Assembly (NCBI GenBank): GCA_013339765.2
Contig: CM023454.1
Span: 135,363,399-135,427,398, forward strand
DNA: 64,000 nucleotides
From: Haemaphysalis longicornis
Lineage: Eukaryota > Arthropoda > Arachnida > Ixodida > Ixodidae
Direction of reading: 5' to 3'
Made by a program: the position numbers and the translations under genes. Below the pieces are notes generated by a model. The model searched no databases and was not told the origin of the DNA. It was given only the letters and a program-made list of their open reading frames with translations. Positions 1 to 12,530 of the stretch are shown here, in pieces; within the stretch, counting starts at the first letter, position 1; every line of letters starts with the position of its first letter.

Positions 1-1011
1 AACAATGCAATGACAAAAATGATACCGGTATTTGTCGGCGCATATGTGTCGCCACATACAATGGCCACAATCATACATGAAAAGAAGAGCAGGTGGAACC
101 GGCGAGAAAAAAACAATGACCGCTTCTGTGAAATTTGTGCTACTAACCTGTTTAAAAAACGCATATTTTTGTGAGGGGCAGCGATATGGTAGTGGCGGCT
201 TCACGCCCCCAAAGCTTGAGTGCAGGCGAGCTATTTTGCCGTTTTAATACAGAGACCACTAAGGCACCGTGGTACACCGTGTTGCTAGCTGACACCGTTT
301 AAATTAAGTGTCACTGCTCCTTAAAGTGATAAAAGCTCCAGCAGTGGCCGCGGGCGCAGATGAAGCAGTTGATCCATAGGTGAAGGCCGAGCGTTCTAAA
401 ACGTTATCAGTTCATTCACCTTTTCGGATAGAGCACACAAAAGAGCCGAAGAGGAGCACGAGAAAGAGAAGTTTTGTGATCGGTAGCGCCAATGTAGTGT
501 CGTGGTGGTCGCGGGGAGAGAAAGACAACGGCGCTATTTCATATCGCTTTCCGGCTGCCGAGGAGCGCAACATTTTCATTGGTCATCCTTCAATTCTAGT
601 CAAGGTTCCAGCTGTAGCATAGCATTGTAACACCGGCACGCATACCTTTCCTCGTGTTGCGCCGACGAAGGAAGCATTGATAGTATTCACGTAGCTGAAC
701 GGAAAAGTAGGTGCGAAGTTATGAAAGTGATTGCATGCAACAAGAAATCACCGAAAAGAAGTTACTGCGAATTATCAGCACCCCGTGGTCGAACAGTTTT
801 GTCGCGGACTGGCAACCGTTATGTCTTTGTTTGAATTTCTACCATCCTGCTTTCAGGGTATTAGAAAAATACCGTTGGGTTTGTTGTCAGTTCCAGCTAA
901 AATACTGGTTCAGTGATCGCTTCCGGCTAGGCTGAGTTCTAGTTCTGCACACTGAGACAATGAAAAAGTACCCAGTAAGAAAATAAACTTTAACAGCGGA
1001 GTTATTAGGCT
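1..1011. other. unannotated AT-rich DNA
   Basis: Only short frames (under about 110 codons) without recognisable motifs or codon bias are seen. I see no gene or repeat in it. Confidence 0.5.
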
Positions 1012-1360
1012 TACACTGTAAAAAAACTTTTTCTGGTTTCCGGAATAACCCGGAGATAATGTATTGCCGACTACTTTCCGCGATTTAGAAACGGACTCCG
1101 TCATACGGACTCCTTCACCTCAATTGCAGACACTCCGTGTGAGCTTAACGTAAGGTGTCCGTTTTATTGCTACGGACACTTGTGTGAATGGTGCGTTAGG
1201 TCTCCGTTTTTTTGCTACAGACATTCCGTGCAAGTTATGCGTAAGGTGTCCTTTTCTTTTCTTGTTAACGGAAGCTCCGTAACCTGCATTACTACAGTGC
1301 CAGTTTTGTCCAAACAACAGTTCCGTAACTTCCGTAATTCCGTAAGTCTGCAAACGTGAG
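1012..1360. repeat. candidate small DNA-transposon remnant rich in TTCCGT/ACGGA
   Basis: It starts with ACACTGTAAAAAAAC and is dense in the short words TTCCGT and ACGGA. A stretch at 21590-21733 has the same words and ends in TTTTTTTAACAGTGTA, the reverse complement of that kind of terminus. I infer two remnants of one non-autonomous family. No target duplication was found and the right boundary is a guess. Confidence 0.35.
1127..1267. repeat. three-copy tandem repeat, about 46 bp unit
   Basis: Three head-to-tail units lie at 1127-1172, 1173-1217 and 1218-1267. Each starts with a variant of CAGACACTCCGTG, has a GTAAGGTGTCC-like middle and ends in a T-rich stretch plus GCTA or GTTA. The copies are clearly diverged. 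A partial unit may precede them at about 1091-1120. Confidence 0.7.
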
Positions 1361-2238
1361 ACGTCCGCTCTCTGGCAACAGCTGCAATGAAAGGTTCACC
1401 ACATGCATGCATGCAGCCAAAGCATGTAGCTCTGCATGCAAAAAATATCTGGACGCATGTTGGGTTGAACACAAATACATACAATTTATTTTCACACAAA
1501 CTGCCATGTTCTGCCGTGTTCACCCTCTGCCGTGTTCCCCGGCATCACCTAAAGGGAAAAAGAAACAAAAAACAGCGAGAGCAATTAGCTTCTTAACAAA
1601 AACTAAGAGCTTGATTCATTTAAACTTTTGTCTAATAAACAGCACTATTAGAAAAGCCTATTGCTTAGAACACCTTTGAAATGTGGGCCGTGTCAGCTGA
1701 AAAAAAAAATCGTGGTTGATCCCTCTCATAGGGGTCGGTAAACTCCTCATAGGAATCGGTAAAAAGGTAATCGGTAAAACACGAAAGTGATCGACACGAT
1801 CAGTTGAATGTCTGCATCGATATGAACTTGCACATGATTATTTATATTTCTTCAGTATGACACCGTCAGGCTTATCAACCTGGATTGCACCCAAATGAAA
1901 CCCCACGTGCTCGGAAACCTTGCGAACGAAACCGACTGGGTTGACAGCGAATCGTCTGGTGAACGAACATGATTTTGCGGGGCTGTGTTTTGGCGAGCAA
2001 CAACCTGCTGGCGCGTCGCTTTCGCAAATGTGCAACCACTGCGTCCCTGCTCCGTGGAGTGTACGGCAGACGTTTGCATTGGAAAGAGCTCAGCTGGCGC
2101 TCAGCGTGCTCAGCTCTCGCCGCTTATTAGCATCGTTATACACTACTTTGCTTCACCTCATTTAAACAGCAGCACCATCGAAATAGATGAGATTCTACGA
2201 AATATATATGTCACGTTCACACAGCTGTATGCACTTCA
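1361..2238. other. unannotated DNA
   Basis: A short repeated AATCGGTAAA-type motif occurs at about 1733-1780. Frames up to 138 codons show no recognisable domain. Nothing else is seen. Confidence 0.45.
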
Positions 2239-2320
2239 GCTCGTAGCGGAGTCGGTAACGCGCCTTGCACCTCCCGTTGCGGCGAAAGAGCACCCGGATC
2301 GAATCCCAGCGCAGCCGGGT
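2239..2320 (+). repeat. tRNA-like head, probable tRNA-derived SINE fragment
   Basis: An A-box-like TAGCGGAGTCGG (2243-2254) and a B-box GGATCGAATCC (2296-2306) stand about 50 bp apart, as in the internal RNA polymerase III promoter of a tRNA. A short T-run follows. I could not fold a convincing cloverleaf, so a functional tRNA gene is unlikely. Confidence 0.5.
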
Positions 2321-3427
2321 TTTTCTGGCGATGTCATTTCCGTGACAGATATGGCGTCAGTCAGATTATTGTGGATTCCGACTACAACACTGTCGTGTTA
2401 AAATGTTTAAGCAATTCTAACAAATGCCAAAAAAAGCCATTTTTCTCTCTGCACTGGATTTTAAAAAGTCTGCAGGCCGTGGATTGGTTTACATTTTATT
2501 CACTTGGCCAGGAAAAATTTTACTGCCGGAAGTTGCATAATCAGCTGCTGCTCAGTAAATAGCTAATTTAAAAGCAGTTATTTCTGTTATATCAAGACCC
2601 TTTTTCAGGCAACCTTCTTTAAGATCCAGAAATGAATACTATCTTGAAATATGCATTTAAAGGGAAGTGAATTTTTCAAGCTCCTGTTTTTGCTTGCACT
2701 GGGTAGACTGGCTCAAATGAACACACTTTTCATCGTTTATCCGGGCGATAAGGCAGTATTTATTTTATAAAGCCTGGAAAAGGAAAAACTGCCACGCGTG
2801 GTTTGCGACGGCAGCACCAACAGCAGTGACAACAGTAAAAGGTGCTACGTGATTGGACAATGTCCAAGATTAGAATTCAAACAAGTTTCAGTTTGGTGAA
2901 ACAATATGTTTAGCATCCAACATTATCGTTGGATGGGCATTCTCAATACCTCATACCGTGCTTCTGCAATGTAAAATGCGTCAGATAAGCCTGCCAGTAC
3001 GGCATGGAATCATAGGAATCACTAGCTGATGCGTACTTAATGGGATGAACGCCCTCCGCGTCACCTCAGACACTCAAATGCGATGCACTGTTCCCCCACC
3101 TTTGGATGGGACCTATAGCTTGGAGCTTGCCTGGCCTGTATCGCAAAAACGCGTGTTCGCACCAGGCCAAGTTTCTGCAGATTTCAGACTGTGCCCACTG
3201 CCTGCAAGTAGTCAGTGCTTATGACAACAGCACGCCAACGGGAATTCGCTAGCGCGTCAGTGTCAGTCTGCGCGTGTTCTGCGAAGTCTCTCTTGGAGAA
3301 ATGAACGTTACAGCGCACATTCAGCAGTGCCTAAATTCAATGAATTCAGTATTTAGTGAATTCTGTATAGAAAACATCGAAAAAAACGAAGAAATCAACT
3401 TTAAAAAAAAAGAAAAGCCTGCGCTCT
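2321..3427. other. unannotated DNA
   Basis: No motif, repeat or convincing frame is seen. Confidence 0.45.
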
Positions 3428-3512
3428 TGGGGATTCGAACTTGAGACTTGCAAAACATCACACTTTGAGCTCCAAACCACTTCGGAACGAGACAACCCTG
3501 CCGAAGTTGCAA
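3428..3512 (-). repeat. weak tRNA-like head on the minus strand
   Basis: The minus strand carries a B-box GTTCGAATCC (reverse complement at about 3430-3440) preceded by a poor A-box candidate about 50 bases upstream. An A/T-rich tail follows on the minus strand, toward 3390. This may be a decayed tRNA-derived SINE. No functional tRNA is claimed. Confidence 0.3.
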
Positions 3513-4344
3513 ATGTGACATATATAGTGTATGGCCAGATTACATTTTTATTTAGTTTTCGCATTTCAAGGAGCCTAGATGACTATTTCTTATTCTGCGT
3601 CCCAAAATTCTCAAAATGTCTCATGTCTAGTTATTGCATTTCTTCGTCGAAAAAGCATTCACAGATGTGTGGTCACGCTGCTGACCGCTGTGCAAAACTC
3701 ACCCAGCGCAAAACAGTGCTTCCTGTACCCTAGTTGCATGGTGTAGTGTAAAAGTTTCTGTTGATTTTGTTTACTTCGATGACTCTTCTCTCACTTTTAA
3801 CTGGCCTTCGATATTCCTACTAGCATGCCAGTAAACGAAATGTCGCATGTCCACTTTCCAATTACTTGCGTGGAGCTACCTTGATTTAGAGCTTGATACA
3901 GTATACAAACTACCAAACTAAAGGCAGATTCTTTCATTCACAAACTTGTCATGGCTTAGTTAGAACGGAGCGAAGGAATTGTGACGACCCGTATGCAGCC
4001 AGCGGACTAAACGCTGGGTCGACTGACTCTGTGGGAGGGCTGGCGAGCCGTGCAGTGGCCCGGTGAAGCCAAGCCACCTTTTTGTGACGTTATGCGAAAT
4101 GCACAGAAAATGGGTGAGAATGCAGAGGACAGCATTTTGAAATTGATTTTTCTAGTCAATAAAGACATGTAAACAAAACATGGCCTAGACTCCAGACTAA
4201 AATTTGCACTTTAATCCCGCAATGTTCACAAATCACTTCAGTGGCCTTTTAACCGATTTTCCAACTAATTGAGGGATCTTGTCTTATAAGCATACTGTGC
4301 TAACAATGGTGCAGCATATCATCACGCCTAGTAATTTAACTACA
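3513..4344. other. unannotated DNA
   Basis: No recognisable gene, repeat or regulatory site is seen. Confidence 0.45.
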
Positions 4345-5985
4345 GGATTGTTTTAACCCTATCTGTTTCAATTGTGAACTTGCGGTAACTTGTTGCTGGC
4401 AGCCTGTCTGCCTGGCTGCAGAGCCAGAGTGAAAACGTAGTCGGTGCATGTTACGGTCTGTTTAACAAGCTTTTAATTTAGCTACGAGACACCTTAAATG
4501 GAGTCCCCGTGGTCATGGAGTTCACAGTGAGGGAAAGTGATTAGCCTGAAATCCTCGCTATCCACATTTTACTTTCATGTTTTGGGAACTGTGTGTTGCT
4601 TGCACAGGATTACAAAATTAAAGGGTCCTTAAATATGTAACACACGCAAGGGCCACAAAGTTTTGTTACGCTTGTTTTTGTTGGCTATCATGCTCGCCAA
4701 GCATGTAATCTTAATATGGCTACATTATTAAGGCTAGACAGCTGAATGCGGAGGGAATTAAGTGCAGCAAAGTAAGCAAATAAGGTGTACAGCTGCTGTG
4801 GCAGTTGAATGTTCACAATGTCTGTGTAAAGTGGACTGTGCACAATGTAGTTATCCCAAAACACGGCATTTGTTGCACAGCATAAGCTTTAAGAATCACA
4901 GGCCGGTGCAGACACTAGAGTGTGGCTGCTAGGGTGCAAAATGTACTTTGATTGATTGTAGGGTTTAACGCGCTGACGCAACGCAGGCGATGAAGCGCGC
5001 CGTAGATGAGCAAATCAGATTGATGTTGTTTAACTCCATACTAGCGCGAAATATGAATTCGCAACACAACAATGAAGTTGAAACTGCTGGAAACTGGCTG
5101 GAAATGCCAGGTTCTTTTGTTAGGCAAGCGAGAGACCTTCAAAAATAGGCTGTGCCAGAATAAAGCTACCCTTTTAACGAAGCAAAGATCACTAGTGAGT
5201 AGCTGGCGTCATTTTTAGGTATTTAACACCTGTCAACGCTCCCGGATTACAAAGGTAACATATTTTGGTATTCTACCTGCTAGGAGCCATTTGATAAAAC
5301 AGATTGACGGTAATGCAGCATAACCACGAGTGGCATGCTTTTTTGCAAGTGCAGCATCCACGCCCCCTTTCATGAAAACCATCGCACCTAAGCTTCAAAA
5401 AACGCCGTCGAAAATGTCAATGTTGCCAGCGCGGAGGAGTTTAAACTGATTCTAAATGTGCAGGGGTTGGACTAACCACTGGGATGCATTAGGTGCACGA
5501 GAAACAACTACAACATGTCGAAATTGGCAATATAAAGCATCGATCACCGGTGATTATTTTGAATAGGCATGGCAACGAAAGAGTTAAGAACACGAGCAGC
5601 TAATGAACTCGTAACTCACCTCTGGAAATGTAATGAAATGTAATGAAATGTAACTCTAATGAAATGTAACTCACCTCTGGAGAAATTCCAGCGTGGTAGC
5701 TGCTGGCTAAGTTGAGAACTTAGTATAGCAGGAGCAGAAGGCAAGTTCCCTCCCTGAAGGTGGTCGGCTCCCGAAACAGAGCCACTTGTTCACAAAAAAA
5801 CAGCAGTGGCGCTGGCAGTAGCTGCCTGCAGGCAATCAAAAATATTTGTTATAGAGGCCAACCTGATCTTTCACTCTATGTTTTTCTGTGGGGCTGTGTA
5901 CGGGCATCAATGGCGAAAACTTTTGCCAACATGCCATTTTTATTGCTAACACAATAAAAAACAAACAAAGAACAAAATGAACACG
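4345..5985. repeat. dispersed repeat, copy A (longest)
   Basis: About 600 bp of its left part (4345-4960) aligns by eye, in the same orientation and order, with 12805-13435. Shared landmarks are GTTGCTGG followed by AGAGCCAGA, AAGGGCCACAAA, TAAGGCTA, GGTGTACAGCT and GGGTGC(A/G)AAATGTACTTTG. A later part (5660-5860) aligns with 16739-16935 around CTCTGGA, GGTAGCTGCT and CTGCCTGCA. The end near 5950 (ACACAATAAAAAACAAACAA) recurs at about 13555. No coding capacity or terminal structure is seen. It may be an old transposon or a local duplication. Confidence 0.65.
4955..5030 (+). repeat. gggtttaacg-type dispersed repeat fragment
   Basis: It contains TAGGGTTTAACG followed by a CGCAGGCGATGAAG...CGCCGTAG context. 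This resembles an abundant tick repeat I know from memory that begins GGGTTTAACGTCCCAAAG. A better copy is at 17822. Confidence 0.4.
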
Positions 5986-7468
5986 AAACAGCCGCGCATG
6001 CGCTGCTCAAAGTTAACTTCCTCTAGGTAAAAACCTCTTTCTCTTCCTCTTCCCTCTTCCTCTAGGTAAAAACAAACATCTGACAAAAGAAAGTTCCCAG
6101 GGGATGCCACAAACGCGTGCACAGACAGCTGTTATCGGGTGTACACCCCCACTAGGCAAGGTGCAGGCCTTGAAGCAAAAAAAAAGGAATGAGGGCCGGA
6201 GGTTACACAAAAAGAATCTCGGTAGTTTTTGAGTAGTGTGGTTTCCACAGCTGTTATCTGCCATGCCAGTAACTTTCAAGGGTGTTTGCAACCTAGCTTT
6301 AAGGGATGCTGACTAAGGTTGTTCAATCTGTATGTAGTGCAGAGTACTGAATGGCATTATCCTCAGAAGCTTCGCAAGCCAACCACTTCTGCAGGGCAGG
6401 ATGACTCAGTAATTTAGACAGAGTCATTGAAATTTACTGTACTATCATCAATGGGATTCGGCGGTGTTGTGAAGAACTCAGGATGCGGTTCGGTAATGCC
6501 AACAAATAAATAGCTGTAGTCGCATTAGCGTATTTTGTGACTCGTTCAAATTTTCAAGGATCAGTTACCGACTGAGCCTCTTCTAACACATCCTGTTGCT
6601 ACTCATTGGGGAACTTGGCTAAAGGCGGAAAACTACTACAACAAACAACTCTGTGGTATTAACACCTTTGCAGTTAAAAGCATTCAACCCAAACCATTCT
6701 ACACAGCACTACATTTAACATGGCTTGGCACATTCGCGTCCTTATTTCACATTATTAGCAGAAAGCTTTGTACAGCTACAAACTTGTGCACTCCTCTGAC
6801 TCAGAATGCTGAGCTCATTTTGAATGTCCTGGACGTCTTTGCCGCCGCCATCCCTGGAGGAGCGATTGCTTACGGAGCCATTCTGAAGCTTAAATCTGTC
6901 TCGGATGTAACATTTCTTGTTTTCCTGTGCTAAAGAACTACTAAATTGACTGAGCGGAAAACATTAGGACATTCCTGATGGAATTAGGTCATGGAGCGTT
7001 ATTAGGTATAAGCATGCTTAGACAACTTCAGGAAACCATGAGAGTTTGTTATGGAAAGCATTCGTTTTTCGCACACACGTCTGCTGACATGAGGCTCAAC
7101 TTCAAGGCGCAAGATATTTAGAGGAGGGTGTTTTGTGATGGCTGTTAAGCGTTTCTGCTAGTGTCAAATCACGTTTCATTTTATGCATATATGTTGAAAA
7201 AGTGACACTTGTGCGGCTCATCTTAACTAGAAATTAAAGTTACTCCAACAGCACAAGCTTTGTCCAGGGGTGAGACAGCCCAAACAGATCTCGAGCAGTT
7301 TTTTGGAGCAACAAAAATTTGATATTGAGCTGAAGAACCTCTATCTGGAGCAGTTCACAAGATAAGATTCATATGTCACCTGAGAACCTTAAAAGTCTAA
7401 GTTGTAGCAACTCTGTGGGAGAAGTACCTTTTTGAATCAGTTTAAAATACTGATGACAGTGAAGTAAC
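5986..7468. other. unannotated DNA
   Basis: It holds a local direct duplication of CTTCCTCTAGGTAAAAAC around 6018 and 6056. No gene is recognised. It ends at the target site of the hAT element. Confidence 0.45.
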
Positions 7469-8027
7469 CATTAGAGCAGAGGTTCTCAACCATGAGTGGC
7501 CGAGGACCACTTTGGGGCTTGTAAAGGTGATGGAGGAATGCACGAGAGTGGTGCAGCCAGAAATATTTTTCAGGGGGGAAGGTGGGCATGCCACCGGTAA
7601 AAGAAAACTAAAAAGGAAGAGAGCCTGTCCCAAACATTGTCTCAGTAATTTTTATTTTCATCCTTGTCATTTTTATATTTGTTTTTACCTAATAATATAT
7701 TGATTTGGCATGTAAATATGGACAAAAAGACTGAAAGGGGGAGATGTGGCGATTAGAAAATTTCGGTTCGTGTTCTGAACAGATACACCCCATCACCTCC
7801 ACAAGCCCCTGCCCCACGGTAACAGTGTCGATCGTGCCATAATTTCAAACATCCTGCCTTGGCAGCTAGTCGCCAACATAGTCATTCAATGCCCTAATTT
7901 TATGTCCGACTGTTAAGCTTATGCAATTATATTGCGAAACAATTTGCTCTGCAGCCAGGTGTTTTAAGAGTCTGGCTTTTTCGCATTGCTTGTGTCGTGC
8001 AGAAAGCCAACAAGGTGTGTTCAGATA

Positions 8028-9190
8028 AGGACAGCCAAAGTGGTGCCATGTCCAGTTTTTGTTTAAGATGAAACTTTAATATTGTGTAGAACATTGTATT
8101 TTTACCATAGAAGTGGTATTAGATTAGTGAGAAACACCATTTCTGATTTATTAAAAAAATATTTAGAAAGCGATCGGGCCAGGCTACTGTCCACATTGCA
8201 TGGTGTGGCAATTTTGGGGACCTGTAAAACGAAGCGATTTTTTTTCCAAATTTTCCTTATTTTTAAACAAATATTTGCAAACATTTCAGCTGGATTCGCG
8301 AAAATTGAATTTTTGATGTTTATATTTTTGGAGAAAATATTTCACAAACTTAGTAGCGAGAGCAATGTCATTCAAAAGTGGCACTTCTAAAAATTTTTTT
8401 ACTCATCGCCCTAAAGGCTAAGTAGTGTATTTTTTTAGACGTGTTTACGAGGGGCTGCTGAACACCTCATACCCTTCTCAATGCTTTACAAAAAAAATTG
8501 ACCAAAATACCGCTCTATGAAATGCGACAAAAAGTGAAAATTTGGAAAAAAGGTCCACCTTTCGAAGTCATTAAAAAAAACAATGTTTCTCAATTCCTGA
8601 GTATTCTAGAGAGCTAAACATTTTTGTTGCAATATTTTCGTTCTAACTTAGAAAAATTAGGTCACATTCAACACATTTTTTTAATGTCCAATCATCGGTT
8701 GAGTAGCAGTTCGCATTGAAAAAAGACAAAATTTATGGCGGTTTCTTGAAGTTTAGAAAAGAAAAGCGACTGATATAAAGAAAACTGATCATAGTATTCA
8801 TATTTACCTATTCTTCAACTTGTTACTTGCGGTAGGCATTAAAATATTTGTGAGGTTTCTGAGCTTGTTTCTCCCACCGGAGTAAGGCTACCATTTTATT
8901 TCGTTATCGCATTGCCCTAGCTGTGTCATAAACCCTTTTTTTTTCTGACCATGCCTAATAGCACATTATTGGTAATTTACCCCATTTTAAGCAAGTAACC
9001 TCGCTGCTGTCACTGAGAATATTTGACATGCGATCGTCATAGTCAAATGTGTATTTCCGTTCTACCTGGTACATGCGAGGCGCTAACTGCAAAACAACTT
9101 CGTCTTCCCAACTGTCCGTCTTTCAGCTTCCCGGGGATAATAAATAAATGTGCTTCTTGAACGTTTTTTTTCCAGCTGTTGGAAAGATAT
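8028..9190 (+). repeat. left arm of long inverted repeat in the hAT element
   Basis: It pairs with 9985-11162. Matching blocks include the AAGGACAGCC start, TTTAATATTGTGTAGAACAT (left about 8075-8095), GAACACCTCATACCC, and CTGTCCGTCTTTCAGC near the inner end. It is imperfect, with many substitutions and small indels. Confidence 0.8.
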
Positions 9191-9540
9191 ACTTTTATCT
9201 CACTACAAAATCTACCAACCTTTACTTTGGACACTTCAAGGGTAAGGGGAAGGTGCAGCTTTTTAGTTCAAGGAATCTTCAAAAATCCGACAAACAGTGG
9301 TCAGAAGCTTTGTTTGTGCTGTAGGAATTACTTCCCGATGAAGATAGAGGATACCATTGACCACAGAGGCAAAAAAGTGTGTTCACGTGCATTGCGATGT
9401 CGAGAAAGACTACGACTGTTTGCGGGAGCACAGTCTTGATTCGGCTCATGCATGCTTGGGGTTGGTCGAAATCAAGCGACTTCTTGAAGAGCGTCATCAA
9501 TATGCGCTTTAATAATGTGTATAAATAACGGTGGTGCCAC

Positions 9541-9657
9541 CCTATTTACGAACACATATCAGTACCTCGAGGTGCACAAAAGTGAAGGTAGTGTCACTAG
9601 TGTGACAAAGTGGCTTTTCTCTAAAACCGAACATGACAAAAGAGCGTACAATGGCGT
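9541..9657 (+). pseudogene. coding-like fragment in the fold-back spacer
   Basis: An open stretch of about 39 codons ends in TAA. A 23-codon core is shared with 14045-14115: both read VTSVTKWLFS, one variable residue, TEHDK, one variable residue, AYNGVE in the same frame. Conservation of frame between copies differing at several bases suggests descent from a protein-coding sequence, perhaps a lost transposase or a captured exon. I do not recognise the protein. Confidence 0.45.
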
Positions 9658-9984
9658 AGAAAGCCTTGTGAAGCAATAAGCTGCTGTGCATATTTTGCGT
9701 TGACCTTCAAGTGAAGCCGCACAAAGTACGAAACTGTTCGTGGACAGCATCCTGAAAAAGTGAAGTTCGTCGTGCTATATCTTCACGATGGTGATATTTC
9801 CACATTATAAGGAGAAGAAAGAAGACAAAAGCAAAAATGTTCCGCCGGTACTCGGCCTCCCGTATCCTCCCGGAAATAGCGAACTCAAACGAAATAAATT
9901 TAAGGTACCCAACATTGAACTAGGACTCGGAGAGGCAGCGTTGGTTTTCACCTCTGCCTGTCGACTTTTTATCTTTCCAACAGC

Positions 9985-11162
9985 TAAAAACAAAACGTTC
10001 AGAAGCACATCTATTTATTATCCCCGGGAGGCTGAAAGACGGACAGTTGGGAAGACGAAGTTGTTTTGCAGTTAGCTCTTAGCATGTACCACGTAGAACG
10101 GAAATACACATTTGACTATGACGATCGGATATCAAATATTCTCAGTGACAGCAGAGAGGTTACTTTCTTATAAATGGGGTAAATTACCAACAATGTGTGA
10201 TTAAGCAGCGTCAGAAATGAAACGGGTTTATGACACAGCTAGGGCAAGGCGATAAATAAATAAAATGGTAGCCTCACTCTTGTTGGAGAAGCTAGCTCAG
10301 AAACCTCACACTTATTTTAATGCCTACCGCAACCAACAAGTTGAACAAAGGATAAATATGAATACTACGATCAGTTTTCTTTATATCAGTCGCTTTCTTT
10401 TTCTATACTGCAAAAAACCGCCATAATAATTTGTGTTTGTTCACTGTGAACTGCTACTCAACCGTTGATCGGACCTTAAAAATTGTGTTGAATGTGACCT
10501 CATTTTTCCGAGTTAGAACAAAAATAATCAACAAATGTTTAGCTTTCCAGAATACTCAGGAATTGAGTGCCATTTTGTGTAAATATAGCGAAAATTGAGA
10601 AACACGTTTTTTTTAAATGAAGTCAAAATGTGGACCTTTTATTCCAAATTTTCATTTTCGGTCAAAAATCACGAAGCGGTATTTTGATAAATGTTTTGTG
10701 TAGAGCAATGAGACGGGTATGAGGTGTTCAGCATCTCCTCATAAACACGTCTAAAAAGGTAGACTGCTTTGCCTTTAGGGCGATGTGTAAAAAAACTTTT
10801 TTTCACAAGTGCCACTTTTGAACGACATTGCTCTCGCTACTAAGTTTGAGAAATATTTTCTCAAAAAATAAAAATATTGCAAATACAATTTTCGCGAATC
10901 CAATTCAAGTTTGCAAAAAATTGTTTAAAAATTAGAAAAATTGGAAAAATTCCGTTCCGTTTCAGGGGTCCCCAAATTTGCCACACCGAGCAATGTGGAA
11001 ACTAGCCCGGCCGATTGCGTTCTAAATATTTTTTTATTAAATCAACGATGGTGTTTCTCAATAAACTAATGGCCGTTCCATGGTGAAGGTACAATGTTCT
11101 ACACAATATTAAAGTTTCATCTGAAAGAAAAAAATGGACATGGCACCACTTGGGCTGTCCTT
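9985..11162 (-). repeat. right arm of long inverted repeat in the hAT element
   Basis: It is the inverted partner of 8028-9190. The inner end at about 9985-10080 carries the complement of the CTGTCCGTCTTTCAGC block. The outer end is just inside the hAT terminus. Confidence 0.8.
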
Positions 11163-11386
11163 TTCTGAACCCACCGAACATTAAAACATGGGTTTCACGA
11201 AGAAATTTAACGTACAGGTCATGCAGCAAAGCCACATTTTCACACTTCCAGCAAGGTATAGCAGAAAGAGTGAATGGGGTGGGAAGGTTCTTGGAGAGCA
11301 CCAGGGAAAGCTCTGCAGACACCTCAAATTCCCTCGCAGACCCCATGGTGTTCATAGACCCCTATTTGAGAACCACTGCATTACAG

Positions 11387-12049
11387 AAAGGATTTTTAAC
11401 AGATTAGCACAACCTACGAACTGCACTCCGTTCTTGCAAACTTCTTAGATTCTATTGAGTCTGTATGCATAGACAGCGTAAGATGTCGTAAAACGTTTTA
11501 AATTGAACAACATTACAATCGATTATTTGAATGCTGCAATTATTATTTGTGCAATTCCCGATCGAGCCACAGCAAATGTTGTACAAAGTGACGTGGCAGT
11601 CGTGCACCATTTCACACTCCAAATAACAAGCTCACCCCGATTATAATTTAAATAATGTTGCTATCTTTCACCACCTCGCTTTTGGCATTCCATTTCAATT
11701 CATTTACAAGACTCATGCAACTAGTCGTACAATCAGAAAAAAATGACCCAACACGCCTCGCAGGGGTGCAGTGTGCGCCGTAACCAAATGGACCTTTTTG
11801 TAGTACCGGTCCCCCAGCGGCCACCACGGCGAACCTGAACTGGCGGTAAGGCATGCTCCCAAAAATGCTTGGCTTTCAAGGAACCTGAGCACGAAATATT
11901 GTGGTCCTGCAGTGCCTTCCGCAATGACCCGTCACCCGCGCCTTTCACATTGATGTCACGATAACAGGCGCAAGCTCGCGTGACTAATCTGCAGTGGCCG
12001 AAGCAACCGCTTTTAAGTGCGATGCACTTTATAAGCGACCCCAAACCAT
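11387..12049. other. unannotated DNA
   Basis: It begins right after the hAT target duplication. No motif or repeat is recognised. GC content rises toward its right end. Confidence 0.45.
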
Positions 12050-12530
12050 CCACCGCCGGCGGCGGCGGCGTCCGCAGCCCTGCTCTCCCTAGCAACGGCT
12101 CAGAGCGGAGAGGAGCGTCGGTAGCAACGGCGCAGTGACGTCACTCACCACGTGACGCCACGCCCTCACCGCTCCCTCGCGGCGCGGCGGTGTGCGCCGC
12201 GCGCATCCCTCTCCTCACCCGCGCCGTGACGTCACGCACCGCCTCCTCTCCCGGCAGCTGCCGTGCGCCGCTGCGCGCGTCCCCCTCCCCCTTCGCTCGC
12301 TCCTCCTCTCTCCTCGCTGGCTGCAGCTGCGCGCGCACCCCTCTCTCTCGCGCGCCCGCCTCCTCTCTCAGCCACCTGGCTCGGCGCGCTCAGCGCGGCG
12401 TACCCCCCTTTATATGCAGCGATAAACCGCCAGACCTCCGTGGGTCGGCTCGCGCGCGCTCTCTCGCTACAGTCTCCTGCTCGCTCTGCTCCAGTTTAGA
12501 CCGTTCGCTGGCTGGGCGCCTCTCAAGGCG
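12050..12530 (+). promoter_or_regulatory. CpG/GC-rich promoter-like island with CRE sites
   Basis: A sharply GC- and CpG-rich block interrupts AT-rich surroundings. It holds TGACGTCA palindromes (cAMP-response-element type) at about 12136 and 12228, a related CACGTGACGCCAC at about 12150, and a TATA-like CTTTATATG at about 12409. Initiator-like pyrimidine-rich DNA follows. This is the expected look of an RNA polymerase II promoter. It could serve a host gene outside the window or be an old LTR or 5' UTR promoter. No linked first exon is recognised. Confidence 0.45.

Larger units (their letters stand above)
7477..11378. mobile_element. hAT-type fold-back DNA transposon, non-autonomous
   Basis: The left terminus reads CAGAGGTTCTCAAC and the right terminus, on the complementary strand, CAGTGGTTCTCAAA. 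This matches the CAGNGGTTCTCAA ends known for Charlie-type hAT transposons. The flanking octamers are CATTAGAG (7469-7476) and CATTACAG (11379-11386), a target duplication with one change and the 8-bp length expected for hAT. Most of the interior is two long inverted arms around a spacer of about 0.8 kb. No transposase frame remains, so movement would have needed an enzyme supplied in trans. The age is moderate to old, since the arms differ at many positions. Confidence 0.8.
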
